This document shows positions 39,367 to 49,888 of a stretch of DNA of 64,000 nucleotides, piece after piece. This DNA comes from Niveibacterium sp. SC-1. GTDB taxonomy: Bacteria > Pseudomonadota > Gammaproteobacteria > Burkholderiales > Rhodocyclaceae. The translations under genes and the position numbers were made by a program. The stretch lies in NCBI RefSeq assembly GCF_038235435.1, contig NZ_CP151275.1, positions 4,774,001 through 4,838,000 on the forward strand, read 5' to 3'. The notes under the pieces were generated by a model. The model was not told the DNA's origin. It ran no database searches and saw nothing but the letters and a program-made list of their open reading frames with translations. Every line of letters starts with the position of its first letter. Position 1 is the stretch's first letter.

Positions 39367-40143
39367 TCATTCGCTGGCGTTGAGATCGCCCGAAGAGCCG
39401 CTGCGGCGTCGGCTGTTGCTGGCTTCGAGTTCGCGCAGATACGCCTTGTCATGCTCCAGCTGGCGCCGTGCATCTTCCTGGCGCTGCCGCTCGAGCCGGG
39501 CCTGCTCGTACTCTTCGGCGCGCTGGGCGCGGCGGGCATCCGCCTCGTCGCGTTCCTGCTGCCGGTTCTGCGCCTCGACGGCGTAGCCGGTACGCCGGCG
39601 CGCCTCTTCGAATTCGCGCTGGTTCTGCTCCTCGACGCGGCGGGCGGCTTCGGCCTCGCGGTCGCGCTGGCGGTTGCCGTCGGCCTCGCTCATGCGGCGT
39701 TCGCGTTCGGCCAGATCGCCCGACTGCGCGCGCTCCTGCAACTCCACGGCCCGCCGCATCGCAGCGGCCTGGTTCTCGACCCGAGCCGAACGCCAGGTGG
39801 ACAGCCCGATCAGCGCAAAGATGGCAATCGCCACGCCGAACCAGACCTGGGGCCGGTGCCAGAGCGGGGTTTCCTCATGCAGGGGCAGCTCGCCGGCTAG
39901 CATCATGTTGGCCGTCACGGCGGCGCGCTGGCGCGCGTCATAGGCATTGCGCTGCTGTTCGTTGCCGAGGATCGAATAGGCTTCCTTGACGGCAACGAGC
40001 TGGATCTCGCGATCCGGAATCTGTGCGGCCCCGGCCTTCGCGGGGTCCAGGCGCGCGAGTTCGCGTTCATACGCCTGGCGGATCTGCTCCGCGCTGGCGT
40101 CGGCGCGTATCTGGAGCAGGTCATAGAGCGATTTGCGGGTCAT
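39367..40143 (-). CDS. Membrane protein with J-like domain lacking HPD (copy 1)
   Basis: 258 aa. The J-like domain is at 1-72 (SLYDLLQIRADASAEQIRQAY ... AVKEAYSILGNEQQRNAYD); the HPD position reads RLDP (31-34), so the motif is missing. A span at about 99-117 is followed by a long Glu/Arg/Gln-rich coiled coil that ends in QLEHDKAYLRELEASNSRR, nearly the same as the end of its neighbour. It is 74 bases upstream of copy 2, and the pair looks like a tandem duplication. A TATGAT sequence at 40182-40187 on this strand may be the -10 of their promoter. Confidence 0.85.
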   Translation of the reverse strand: MTRKSLYDLLQIRADASAEQIRQAYERELARLDPAKAGAAQIPDREIQLVAVKEAYSILGNEQQRNAYDARQRAAVTANMMLAGELPLHEETPLWHRPQVWFGVAIAIFALIGLSTWRSARVENQAAAMRRAVELQERAQSGDLAERERRMSEADGNRQRDREAEAARRVEEQNQREFEEARRRTGYAVEAQNRQQERDEADARRAQRAEEYEQARLERQRQEDARRQLEHDKAYLRELEASNSRRRSGSSGDLNASE

Positions 40144-40458
40144 CGCAGGATCTTGTCGTTTGCGGGGTTTCTGGCGAAAGAATCATATCCGCCGGTCATC
40201 AATACAAGAGCAGCCTTCCATCACGCGCGAGCTTAAGCGACCGGCGGCGCGGAGCGGCCAAAAGTCACAGCAATTGACAATCTTCCGCGGGTCGATGCTA
40301 AGAGTTTCCTAACACCCGCGTAATGCACGCGGCGCCCTGCCGGGGCGGCGATACGCTGCGCGCCGATCAAGACAGACCGCGACCGCCGCGCGCCTCCGGT
40401 ACCCGGCCCAGCCTGTCCTGCGAACCCCCGCCGCTCTACCCAGCCAGGAAGCCCCGAG
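40144..40458. other. Divergent intergenic region between J-like and DUF3617 genes
   Basis: 315 bases with no gene. Candidate promoters are TATGAT (40182-40187, minus strand) for the J-like pair, and TTGACA (40275-40280) with CTAAGA 18 bases on (40299-40304) for the DUF3617 gene. Neither is certain. Confidence 0.45.
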
Positions 40459-41406
40459 ATGAAAGCCTTTGCAGCCGCGTTTTGCCTTGCCTCCCTCAGC
40501 CTTGCCAGCGCCCCCGTGCTGGCCGTCGAAGGCGAACTCTGGGAGATCACCACCAGCCAGAAGATGGCCGGCATGGAAATCCCCGCCCAGACCCGCCAGT
40601 CCTGCGCCCCCAAGGGCGCGCAGGAAAAGGCCTTCCAACCCGATCAAGGCAACTGCACGATGCAGAACGTCAAGCGCAGTGGCAGCCGCACCAGCTTTTC
40701 CGTGAGCTGCGACGGCGGCAAGCTCACCGGCGCCGGCGAGATCGAATCCACCGGCCCGAACGCGAACAAGGGTTCGCTGCGCATGAAGGGCGTCATGGAA
40801 GGGCAACCCATCGACATGACCCAGACCTGGAGCAGCAAGAAGCTCGGCAGCTGCGACGCGATGGACGTGGCCGCCGTCACCGCCTCCGCGCAGAAGCAGG
40901 CCGCCGACGCGACCTCTCAAAGCTGCAAGGCCATGGGCGCCGCCTACTACGTGCAGGCCTTCGACAAGGGCGGCCCCTGCGAGAACGAGCGCAAGGCCTT
41001 CTGCGCCAGCATGGACGCGACTGCCAAGCGCTTGAGCACGGCCGCGGGCTACGAAAAGGAACAACAGAACATCGCCGCCATCGACGGCGGCATGAGCTTC
41101 TGCGGCAAGGGCTCCAGCGCGGCCGCGCTGCAGCAGGCCTGCAAGGATGGCGTCGGCACTCAAAACTGGGACTTCGTGGGGAACTTCTGTCCAGACGAAT
41201 CCAAGCGCCTTGCCGCCACCAACTGCGAAGGCCGCAGCTACACCACCGTCATGCGCGGCCCCTACGGCACCATCTGTCGCAAGTACGCGGCCGACCGCTG
41301 GAACAAGGGCGGCGGCGCCACCGCCTCGGCCGGCAACCAGCCGCCTTCCGGCGATGCCCTGATCAAGGAAGGCGCCAACGCGCTCAAGGGCCTGCTCGGC
41401 TTCTGA
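40459..41406 (+). CDS. Exported DUF3617-domain protein
   Basis: 315 aa with a signal peptide (about 1-22, ending PVLAV). The N-terminal half fits DUF3617 (GELWEITTSQKMAGMEIPAQTRQSC ... RTSFSVSCDGGKLTGAGEIE), a beta-rich periplasmic domain of unknown function. The C-terminal half adds many Cys (about ten in the mature protein) and may form several disulphides. Its stop overlaps the start of the D,D-carboxypeptidase gene (TGATG), so the two are co-translated. Confidence 0.8.
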   Translation: MKAFAAAFCLASLSLASAPVLAVEGELWEITTSQKMAGMEIPAQTRQSCAPKGAQEKAFQPDQGNCTMQNVKRSGSRTSFSVSCDGGKLTGAGEIESTGPNANKGSLRMKGVMEGQPIDMTQTWSSKKLGSCDAMDVAAVTASAQKQAADATSQSCKAMGAAYYVQAFDKGGPCENERKAFCASMDATAKRLSTAAGYEKEQQNIAAIDGGMSFCGKGSSAAALQQACKDGVGTQNWDFVGNFCPDESKRLAATNCEGRSYTTVMRGPYGTICRKYAADRWNKGGGATASAGNQPPSGDALIKEGANALKGLLGF

Positions 41407-42269
41407 TGCGGCGCCCACTCCGACGCGGCCTGGTCCTGCTGGGCTGCGTCGCCGCACTTCTGTCTGCGACGGCACGGGCCCAGACCCTGGCCCAGACACT
41501 GCCGATGCCGGCCGTGCTCCCGCGGGTCGCCGATGCGGTACAGGTGGACCTCGACGGGCAGCCGCTCTGGAGCGCAACCGCGCATGCAGCGCTGCGCCCG
41601 GCGAGCCTCACCAAGATCCTCACCGCGCTACTCGTGATCGAGCGCGGTGAGCTCGACGCCAGGACGATCATCAGCCCACGTGCCGCAAAGATCGCCGGCA
41701 CCCGCATCGGCCTGCGCGCGGGCGAACGCGTGCGGGTCGACGCCTTGCTGACCGCCGCGCTGGTGCGCTCGGCCAACGACGCCTGCCTCGCCTTGGCCGA
41801 ATGGCATAGCGGCAGCGAAGCGCGCTTCGTGGCGACGATGAACGCACGTGCAAGAGAACTCGGCCTGCACGACTCGCACTTCGACAACGCCTGCGGGCTC
41901 GACGCCCCCACGCATCGCGCGAGTGCGGCCGACCTCGCGCGCCTCGCACAGCTCGCCATGACGCGCCCCGCCTTCGCCGAGCGCGTGCGCCTGCGCGAAG
42001 GCCTGCTCGTCACCGAAGGCGGCCGCCGCCTGCCCTACACCAGCACCAACGCGATGCTGGAGTTCTATCCGGGCCTGCTCGGCGTGAAGACCGGCCACAC
42101 GCAGAAAGCGGGCGACTGCCTCATCGTGCTCGCCGAACGCGACGGCCATCGCGTGCTCGCAGTGCTGCTCAACGCACGCAACCGCTGGTGGGACGCCACC
42201 TCGCTGCTCGACTACACCTTCGCGCAACTCCAGGCGCCCGCCGGCGATGCCCGTGCCGCCGCCCGCTGA
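41406..42269 (+). CDS. D-alanyl-D-alanine carboxypeptidase (low-molecular-weight PBP)
   Basis: 287 aa with a signal peptide of about 25 residues. The three penicillin-binding motifs are present: SLTK (67-70, catalytic Ser67), SAN (122-124) and KTG (228-230). Such enzymes trim the terminal D-Ala of peptidoglycan in the periplasm. At 287 residues it is shorter than DacA/DacC (about 390) and lacks their C-terminal beta domain and amphipathic anchor, so it resembles the soluble PBP7/DacB-like group. It overlaps the DUF3617 gene and the next membrane-protein gene at both ends. Confidence 0.93.
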   Translation: MRRPLRRGLVLLGCVAALLSATARAQTLAQTLPMPAVLPRVADAVQVDLDGQPLWSATAHAALRPASLTKILTALLVIERGELDARTIISPRAAKIAGTRIGLRAGERVRVDALLTAALVRSANDACLALAEWHSGSEARFVATMNARARELGLHDSHFDNACGLDAPTHRASAADLARLAQLAMTRPAFAERVRLREGLLVTEGGRRLPYTSTNAMLEFYPGLLGVKTGHTQKAGDCLIVLAERDGHRVLAVLLNARNRWWDATSLLDYTFAQLQAPAGDARAAAR

Positions 42270-43632
42270 GCGCATCGGCCTGCGAGGTGCGCAGGCCGCG
42301 CTCGCGCTGCTCTGCCTGCTGGTCTATGCCAATGCGCTGCACACACCTTTCCAGTTCGACGACTTCATCGCCTTCGCGGACTACGCCGGCGCGCAGGGCC
42401 TCGCCGGCTGGTGGGCCGCGATGCCCGGCATCCGGCCGCTGCTCAAGCTCAGCTATGCGCTCAACGCGAGCCTCTCCGCCGCGCCGCCGGGCTACCACCT
42501 CGTCAATCTCGCGCTGCACCTCGGCAACAGCCTGATGGTCTTCGCGCTTCTGCAACGCTGGCCCGGCACGCCGCTCAGCCTGACCGCTACCTTTGCCGGC
42601 GCCGCCGTCTTCGCCCTGCATCCGGCGCAGACCGAGGCCGTCACCTATCTCGCCGGCCGCTCGGTGAGCCTGATGGCGAGCTTCTACCTCGCCGCCCTGC
42701 TCGTCTGGAGCGCGGGCGAATCGCGCGGCCGCACGCCGGCGGTCATCGCGCTCTTCCTGCTCGCGCTGGCCAGCAAGGAAACGGCTGCCACCCTGCCCGC
42801 GGCGCTCCTGTTGTGGGAGATGGCGCGGCCGCGTGCGGCGGACGACACGGCCACGCACGGCGCGCGTCTGCGCCGTGCACTGCGCGCCACCGCGCCGCTG
42901 TGGCTGGCGCTATGCCTCGCGCTGCTCGCACTCGCCGCGCTGCCGCGCTATCGCAGCCTGTTCGCGCTGAGCCTGTCCCTGCGTTCGCCACTGGAGAACC
43001 TGGTCGCGCAGCTGGATGGCGTGGCCTACCTGCTCACGCATCCGCTGCTCACGCTGCGCACGAACATCGACCCGGATATCGCGGTATCGACTGTGTTCAC
43101 GGCGAGCACGCTTCTCCTCGCGATCGCGCTGCTCGGCCTCATCGCCACCGCGCTCGCGCAGCTGCGCAGTCGCCCCGGCCTCGCGCTCGCGCTGCTCTGG
43201 TTCTTCCTGCATCTGGCGCCGACCAACTCGCTGCTGCCGCGGCTCGATCTCGCCAACGACCGCCAGCTCTATCTCGCCCTCATCGGCCCGGCATGGTTCC
43301 TCGCGGCCAGCTTGCAGAAGCTGGCGTTGGCCCACCGCGGCGCAGCGCACGGGGCGGCGCTGGCGCTGATCCTACTGCTCGGCGCGGCCACTATCGCCCG
43401 CAACCGCGACTACCGCAGCGAAGTCGCGCTGTGGAGCGCCACCGTGCGCCAGTCGCCGCACAAGGCGCGCGCCTGGACCAACCTCGGTCTCGCCCTGCGC
43501 CGCGCCGGCGAGGACGCAATGGCCGCGGCGGCCTGCCAGCGCGCGCTGGCGATCGACCCGGGCTTCGAACAGGCGCAGATCAACCTGGGTGCGCTGCTCC
43601 TGCAGCGCGAAGCCGCGCGCGACACGCCCTGA
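42247..43632 (+). CDS. Polytopic membrane protein with C-terminal TPR (TMTC/GT-C like)
   Basis: 461 aa with about ten hydrophobic segments over residues 13-390, followed by TPR repeats (about 395-455, SPHKARAWTNLGLALRRAGEDA and a partner helix). The early luminal loop carries FQFDDF, and HPAQTEAVTYLAGRSVSLMA follows, features of the GT-C type O-mannosyltransferase/TMTC-like family. The substrate is unknown. The gene starts 23 bases inside the end of the carboxypeptidase gene, which suggests co-translation. Confidence 0.75.
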   Translation: MPVPPPAERIGLRGAQAALALLCLLVYANALHTPFQFDDFIAFADYAGAQGLAGWWAAMPGIRPLLKLSYALNASLSAAPPGYHLVNLALHLGNSLMVFALLQRWPGTPLSLTATFAGAAVFALHPAQTEAVTYLAGRSVSLMASFYLAALLVWSAGESRGRTPAVIALFLLALASKETAATLPAALLLWEMARPRAADDTATHGARLRRALRATAPLWLALCLALLALAALPRYRSLFALSLSLRSPLENLVAQLDGVAYLLTHPLLTLRTNIDPDIAVSTVFTASTLLLAIALLGLIATALAQLRSRPGLALALLWFFLHLAPTNSLLPRLDLANDRQLYLALIGPAWFLAASLQKLALAHRGAAHGAALALILLLGAATIARNRDYRSEVALWSATVRQSPHKARAWTNLGLALRRAGEDAMAAAACQRALAIDPGFEQAQINLGALLLQREAARDTP

Positions 43633-43723
43633 GCCGCTGCCGCATGCAGGCCGGCGGCCCCCCGGCCGCGCGACTCCGGTAAGCTCTCGCCGTTTCCCTA
43701 CCCAATTCAGCGAGACCCCCGCC

Positions 43724-45388
<1,665 letters not shown>

Positions 45389-45408
45389 TCGCACCTCGCC
45401 GCATGACG

Positions 45409-45436
45409 AAAGCCCGCCACTCGGCGGGCTTTTTTA
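45409..45436 (+). terminator. Terminator of ettA
   Basis: Stem AAAGCCCGCC/GGCGGGCTTT with ACTC loop and TTTTTT, 21 bases after the ettA stop. Confidence 0.92.
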
Positions 45437-45582
45437 TTGTTTCAACGGAATCGCAACTCGGTTTCCCCTTTCCAGGGCGGTCGACTTGGAAAGCCGTATT
45501 TGCAGGCCTATCCGGCCACGAAGTGCTTGCATTCCCGGGCGCATCACCTGAAAGTATCGTTTCACATATTGTTTCATGCGCC

Positions 45583-46938
45583 ATGGCAGAGCTCAGCGAT
45601 CTCTTCGTCGTTCTCCGTTCCGGACCGCTGCCAGCCGCAGCCCTTTGCGAGCGGCTGGGCGTCAGCCGTCCGACGCTGTCGCGTCTGGTGGCCGCCGCTG
45701 GCGAGCGCGTGCTGCGCTACGGACGCGCCCGCGCCACGAGCTACGCCTTGCCGCGGACGGTCGCCTCGCAGACGCGGTTTCCGATCTTCCGGATTGAAGC
45801 CGATGCCCGCGTGCGGGAGATCGGCCGGCTAGAGCCCGTTGCGCCACACGGCTACCTCGTATCCCTGACCGAGCATGACGCAGCGGAGTACTTCGAGGGG
45901 CTGCCCTGGTGGCTGCAGGACATGCGGCCACAGGGCTTCCTCGGCCGGGCCTTCGCCCTGCGCGAGGCCGGGGCGCTTCGCCTGCCTGCAGACCTGCGCG
46001 AGTGGAGCGACGACGACGTACTGACTGCCCTCGCCACCACCGGCGACGACTGGATCGGCAACCTCATCGTGGGCGATGCGGCGCTCGCCCGGTACCTCAA
46101 TGGGCCACAAGCTGAACCCCTGCAGGCCGAAGATCGTCCGCAAGGTTTCCCGATACTCGCGGCGGCAGCCCTGGCGGGCGAGCTACCCGGCTCATCCGCG
46201 GGCGGCGAGCACCCCAAGTTCGCAACGCAGATCGAAGAGGACGGACTGATCCGTCCGGTGCTGGTGAAGTTCAGCAGCGCGGCGGACAACCCCGTTGCAC
46301 GCCGCTGGGCCAGCCTGCTCGTGGCCGAACACCTCGCGCTCCAGACCCTCGCCGCAGCCGGTCTTCCGGCCAGCCGCAGTACCTTGTTCGAATTCGGCGG
46401 ACAGGTATTCCTGCAGGTGGAGCGCTTCGACCGCGTACCCGCTGCTGCGAGCGCGACAAATCGGCCTGGCCGCGCTGGCGTCGTCTCGCTGGGCGCACTC
46501 GACTCCGCCTTTGTCGGCCAGGCCAACCGCCCCTGGCCGATCATCACCGCGGCCCTTCTTGCGCAAGGCCACATTACGGCTGACGCGCACCGCCGGACAG
46601 AGCGGCTCTGGGCATTCGGCCGCCTGATCGGCAACAGTGATATGCACGGCGGCAACCTGGCCTTCCTGCACACCGGCAGCGCCGTACTGGAGCTGGCCCC
46701 CGCCTACGACATGCTCCCCATGACTCTCGCCCCCCGCGTCTCCGGCGAAGTGCCCAACGTCGAGCCCGAAGTCGCGATTGCTGCCCCCGCGCCGCTGGAC
46801 GCCTGGCGAGAAGTCCTGACCTTGGCGAGGGACTACTGGCCGCGGGTTGCAGAGGACTCGCGAATAGAGGTCTCGGTCCGCGCCATCGCCGACAGGATGT
46901 CTCAACGGATGGCCGCGCTCGCAGCACAGCTGGGCTGA
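45583..46938 (+). CDS. yjjJ: HipA-family kinase of YjjJ type with N-terminal helix-turn-helix
   Basis: 451 aa from the ATG at 45583. Residues 1-60 form a winged helix ([21 protein letters not shown]), which replaces the separate HipB antitoxin; E. coli YjjJ is built in the same way. The HipA kinase part has the Gly-rich loop [10 protein letters not shown] (204-213), the lysine K229 in VLVKFS, the catalytic NSDMHGGN (351-358) and the metal Asp376 in APAYDM, so it appears active. HipA kinases phosphorylate tRNA synthetases or other translation factors and stop growth; the target here is unknown. Two GTTTCA direct repeats lie before the start. The gene is bracketed by ettA 3'-end copies. Confidence 0.9.
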   Translation: MAELSDLFVVLRSGPLPAAALCERLGVSRPTLSRLVAAAGERVLRYGRARATSYALPRTVASQTRFPIFRIEADARVREIGRLEPVAPHGYLVSLTEHDAAEYFEGLPWWLQDMRPQGFLGRAFALREAGALRLPADLREWSDDDVLTALATTGDDWIGNLIVGDAALARYLNGPQAEPLQAEDRPQGFPILAAAALAGELPGSSAGGEHPKFATQIEEDGLIRPVLVKFSSAADNPVARRWASLLVAEHLALQTLAAAGLPASRSTLFEFGGQVFLQVERFDRVPAAASATNRPGRAGVVSLGALDSAFVGQANRPWPIITAALLAQGHITADAHRRTERLWAFGRLIGNSDMHGGNLAFLHTGSAVLELAPAYDMLPMTLAPRVSGEVPNVEPEVAIAAPAPLDAWREVLTLARDYWPRVAEDSRIEVSVRAIADRMSQRMAALAAQLG

Positions 46939-46975
46939 ACGCAAGGCCGGACTGGGCTCCGACTCGCGCGTTACC

Positions 46976-47236
<261 letters not shown>

Positions 47237-47246
47237 GTACTACGCA

Positions 47247-47279
47247 AGAGAAATGCCCGCAACGAGCGGGCATTTCTCT
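47247..47279. terminator. Hairpin terminator after the ettA fragment
   Basis: A 14-bp stem AGAGAAATGCCCGC/GCGGGCATTTCTCT with AACGA loop. It sits between the ettA fragment and the convergent HIRAN gene (stop at 47314) and lacks a long T-run. Confidence 0.75.
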
Positions 47280-47313
47280 ATATATGGATCTCTCTATATG
47301 ACGATGTGGAGCG

Positions 47314-48045
47314 CTATTCGATGTCCAAGAATTCTGCACTAGACATGGGCACATAGCCCTTCGGTACGGCACCAGATAGCTCTACCAAAACTCGCCGACT
47401 AATTGGCGCGTCGCCATTGTTGCGAATGACACTCGCTCTAAAGTTGTCGCAGCTGTCTCCAGCCTCAATAAGATCTTTGGCCAAGTATCGTGGCGACCAG
47501 CCTACGGTCAAGTAGTCATTCGAAAGTACCAATAGAGCTTTCCCTGCAACGGGGTTCCCGTATTCGCATGCCACCCTCAACTCTTCTCCATCTCTTAACG
47601 CAAACGCTCGCTCTTGCGCAGCGAGAGTCAAGTGCCGAAGCCCGTGAATAAAGAAACGAGAAGAGAATCTTCCCGATGCATCTACTTCTAGTTTTGGAAA
47701 GATCTCGAAATCATCCGTCTGCCGCTCTCCTCCAGAAACTGCGAGGATCTGGATCGGATCAGCATCATCACCGAGACCAAGCGAACGAAGGTAGTCTGAG
47801 AAACTACGCCGACTAGAATCCACTACGCGATTTTGGAATAGGGGGAAAAGCTCAGCGGACTTGTAGCGAGTTCTTAAATCTGGAAAAGATGAAATCGGAT
47901 GAAATCCATCCGCTCGGCTCGCAAATAGGGCGCCACGCGTATATCGAAATTCGTATGTAGCATTCGCGACATCGGCGTCCAGCCGCCCAATCGGATACCA
48001 CGCTCGCGTTGTTGGTGCTTGCCAAGCAAGAAACAAAGTCTTCAT
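47314..48045 (-). CDS. HipA N-terminal-like domain fused to HIRAN domain
   Basis: 243 aa. Residues about 1-95 look like the HipA N-terminal subdomain ([18 protein letters not shown], then [11 protein letters not shown], and [14 protein letters not shown]). Residues about 131-235 fit a HIRAN domain ([43 protein letters not shown]), a fold that binds DNA ends in eukaryotic helicases. The start overlaps the kinase stop by 4 bases (ATGA), so the two are one unit. In HipBST systems a separate HipA N-domain protein (HipS) is the antitoxin; a comparable role here is inference. Base composition is visibly AT-richer than the surroundings. Confidence 0.7.
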   Translation of the reverse strand: MKTLFLAWQAPTTRAWYPIGRLDADVANATYEFRYTRGALFASRADGFHPISSFPDLRTRYKSAELFPLFQNRVVDSSRRSFSDYLRSLGLGDDADPIQILAVSGGERQTDDFEIFPKLEVDASGRFSSRFFIHGLRHLTLAAQERAFALRDGEELRVACEYGNPVAGKALLVLSNDYLTVGWSPRYLAKDLIEAGDSCDNFRASVIRNNGDAPISRRVLVELSGAVPKGYVPMSSAEFLDIE

Positions 48046-49106
48046 CTGGCTAGCCTCGCCAATTCTTCGTAGGTGAACCCGAGCAACGCACGGGCAAAAT
48101 CTCTGCCGAGATTCGTGATGCGGCTGCTGGGAACAGGATCGATTACTTCCTTGATGCTGTCTAGCGGAGTGTCAGCGAGTCGGCTCAACGATGGTCGGAA
48201 GTACTCCGGAAACCTTCTGGATGCGACATCGACGAGCCGAAGGGGGTTCGCGGCATGTTTGTCCGTTGATCGAAGGTAGATGCCTCCGCGACCTCTCGCC
48301 ACATAGCTTTCAAGTCTTCCGTCTCGGAGAATTCTCGCCCGCCTTTCGTCAAGCAGTTCGCGACCGAGCGAGGATGCGTGATCAAATGATGGTGCAACTG
48401 AATACGCGTAAGCCAATTGAGGGCGTTCCCAATCCTCCTCGGTTTCGTCGCGTAGCTGGGCTTGCCACAAAAGCCCCCAATTTTCGTGATGACGGTCAAC
48501 ATTGCAAATGAGGGCATCCAGAACCAAGTACCCAGCAAGGATCCTTAACACTTGGTTTGCAAGTTCCTCCGTTCGGAACATTTTTTCGATGGCTAGGACT
48601 ATATTGTCAATTGTGTGGGCGCTTTGACGGTGGCGTCTGGTCCCGTCATAGCCTAATACCCGTCCTGCAAGAATTTCGTTTCCGTGCTCTAGATGTTGTC
48701 CATGTGGAGCCAGGAAGCTTAGCGTCGCACTACCGCGGCGCCCTTCAAATTCTGCGAGTTCGACGGTAGCCGCTCGAACATTGATTTGCCTTGCAACTTC
48801 TGCCGCAACCTTTTCGGCCCAGTCTTCGCCGGTGACAACCTCGCCAGTCGCTGTTTTTATCGTGCGGGAGAACTTGAAGAGCCAGCGGTCTTCCTGATTA
48901 CGCCCCAGTCCGAACCAATATTTGTCCTTGGTTCCAAGAGGCTCGTCCGAAAGTTGGTTTGCGGCCTGAAGCTTTAGAATTGGGTATGGCAATTTGACTT
49001 TCGGTCGTGATTGCTTCGAACCGTTGATGGCGTAGGGCGACACTCTATCCCGGATTTCACTGCGCGGGTCCGGACCTCTCAGTCCGTGTTGGCGAATACC
49101 GATCAA
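48042..49106 (-). CDS. HipA-like Ser/Thr kinase without its N-terminal subdomain
   Basis: 354 aa from a TTG at 49106, chosen because AGGAGG lies 5 bases upstream; ATGs at 49142 and 49145 lack a comparable site. Kinase features: a Gly-rich loop equivalent LGTKDKYW (57-64), Lys78 in WLFKFS, the catalytic loop NVDRHHEN (202-209) and Asp242 in APSFDHASSLG, so it should be active. The HipA N-terminal subdomain is absent and instead resembles the front of the next gene. Together they look like a split HipA toxin module. No HipB-type regulator is adjacent. Composition suggests horizontal transfer. Confidence 0.75.
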   Translation of the reverse strand: MIGIRQHGLRGPDPRSEIRDRVSPYAINGSKQSRPKVKLPYPILKLQAANQLSDEPLGTKDKYWFGLGRNQEDRWLFKFSRTIKTATGEVVTGEDWAEKVAAEVARQINVRAATVELAEFEGRRGSATLSFLAPHGQHLEHGNEILAGRVLGYDGTRRHRQSAHTIDNIVLAIEKMFRTEELANQVLRILAGYLVLDALICNVDRHHENWGLLWQAQLRDETEEDWERPQLAYAYSVAPSFDHASSLGRELLDERRARILRDGRLESYVARGRGGIYLRSTDKHAANPLRLVDVASRRFPEYFRPSLSRLADTPLDSIKEVIDPVPSSRITNLGRDFARALLGFTYEELARLAR

Positions 49107-49204
49107 CCTAGCCTCCTGCGGCACATGTCTCCACCACCACATCATGAGGATGCCCCGAGAGGGGCTCACAAAGTGAGCCACCGATCCGCCATATGCGTTA
49201 GCGA

Positions 49205-49239
49205 GTAGCCCGGATGCAGGCGCAAGCCGGAATCCGGGG
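49205..49239 (+). repeat. REP element A
   Basis: Begins GTAGCCCGGATGCAGG and ends GGAATCCGGGG; the arms can pair as a hairpin. This is the common GTAG-type REP family of beta- and gammaproteobacteria. Confidence 0.85.
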
Positions 49240-49259
49240 CTTTCCCCTCGACGCGACCA

Positions 49260-49288
49260 CCCCCGGCTTCCATTACGCTCCATCCCGG
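49260..49288 (-). repeat. REP element A', inverted partner
   Basis: CCCCGGCTTCCATTACGC followed by TCCATCCCGG, the reverse orientation of element A, separated from it by about 20 bases. A and A' make a head-to-head REP pair on the left of the RAYT remnant. Confidence 0.7.
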
Positions 49289-49300
49289 TCACGACGGACT

Positions 49301-49766
49301 CGACTCGTGGTTCTGTATCGGCGGAAATGCGTCGCAGGCGGGGCCTACTTCTTCACCGCGACCTTGCAGGGTCGGACCTGCTGGTGCTGCACGTCAATCT
49401 TCTCCGTGAATGCGCCGCGGAACTCAGACGGGCGCGTCCCTTCGACATCGACGCGATAGTGGTATTGCCGGACACCTGCATGCGATCTGGACCTTGCTGC
49501 CGGACGACCACGACTACTCAGGACGCTGGCGCGCGATCAAGTAGGGCTGTGTGCGCCGGCTGACGAAATCCGGAGCGGCGCAATGCGCGCGGCGAAGCCG
49601 ACGTGTAGTAGCGACGCTTCTGGGAGCACGCGATCCGCGACGAGCCGGATTTGAATCGGCACCTGGACTAAATCCTACAGCCTGGTCAAGCACGGCCCCG
49701 CCGGGCGCCCCTCCGACTGGCCGCACGCCAGGACTTCGGGCAACGCGGGTTCGGCGAGCGACCGGC
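49301..49766 (+). pseudogene. REP-associated tyrosine transposase (RAYT), decayed
   Basis: Translation in successive frames gives RAYT signatures in order: YRRKCVAGGAYFFTATL, LLVLHVNLLRECAAELRRA with RPFDIDAIVVLPD, HLHAIWTLLPDDHDYSGRW (the HUH motif, HLH), RRFWEHAIRDEPDLNRHLD, then VKHGPAGRPSDWPHA. At least two frameshifts split the first 240 bases, stops occur at about 49542 and 49671, and there is no usable start. Intact RAYTs are Y1 single-strand transposases that spread REP sequences. This copy is dead, although its two flanking REP pairs remain. Confidence 0.85.
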
Positions 49767-49800
49767 GTAGCCTGGACGGAGGCGGGGCCGGGATCCGGGA
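49767..49800 (+). repeat. REP element B
   Basis: GTAGCCTGGACGGAGGC followed by GGGATCCGGGA, a diverged member of the same REP family directly after the RAYT remnant. Confidence 0.7.
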
Positions 49801-49823
49801 GCTTTCTTCGCGGGCCGGCCAGT

Positions 49824-49854
49824 CCCAGATTCCGCTGCGCTGCATCCGGGCTAC
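49824..49854 (-). repeat. REP element B', inverted partner
   Basis: CCCAGATTCCGCTGCGC followed by TGCATCCGGGCTAC, the reverse complement of the GTAGCCCGGATGCAG type. With element B it forms the right-hand REP pair. Confidence 0.85.
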
Positions 49855-49888
49855 GCTCTCAGGCGTGACGTACACCGAGGAGCAAATG

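Noticed and set aside
49301..49766. RAYT as a functional transposase gene
   Set aside because: Frameshifts and in-frame stops interrupt it; only motif fragments remain.
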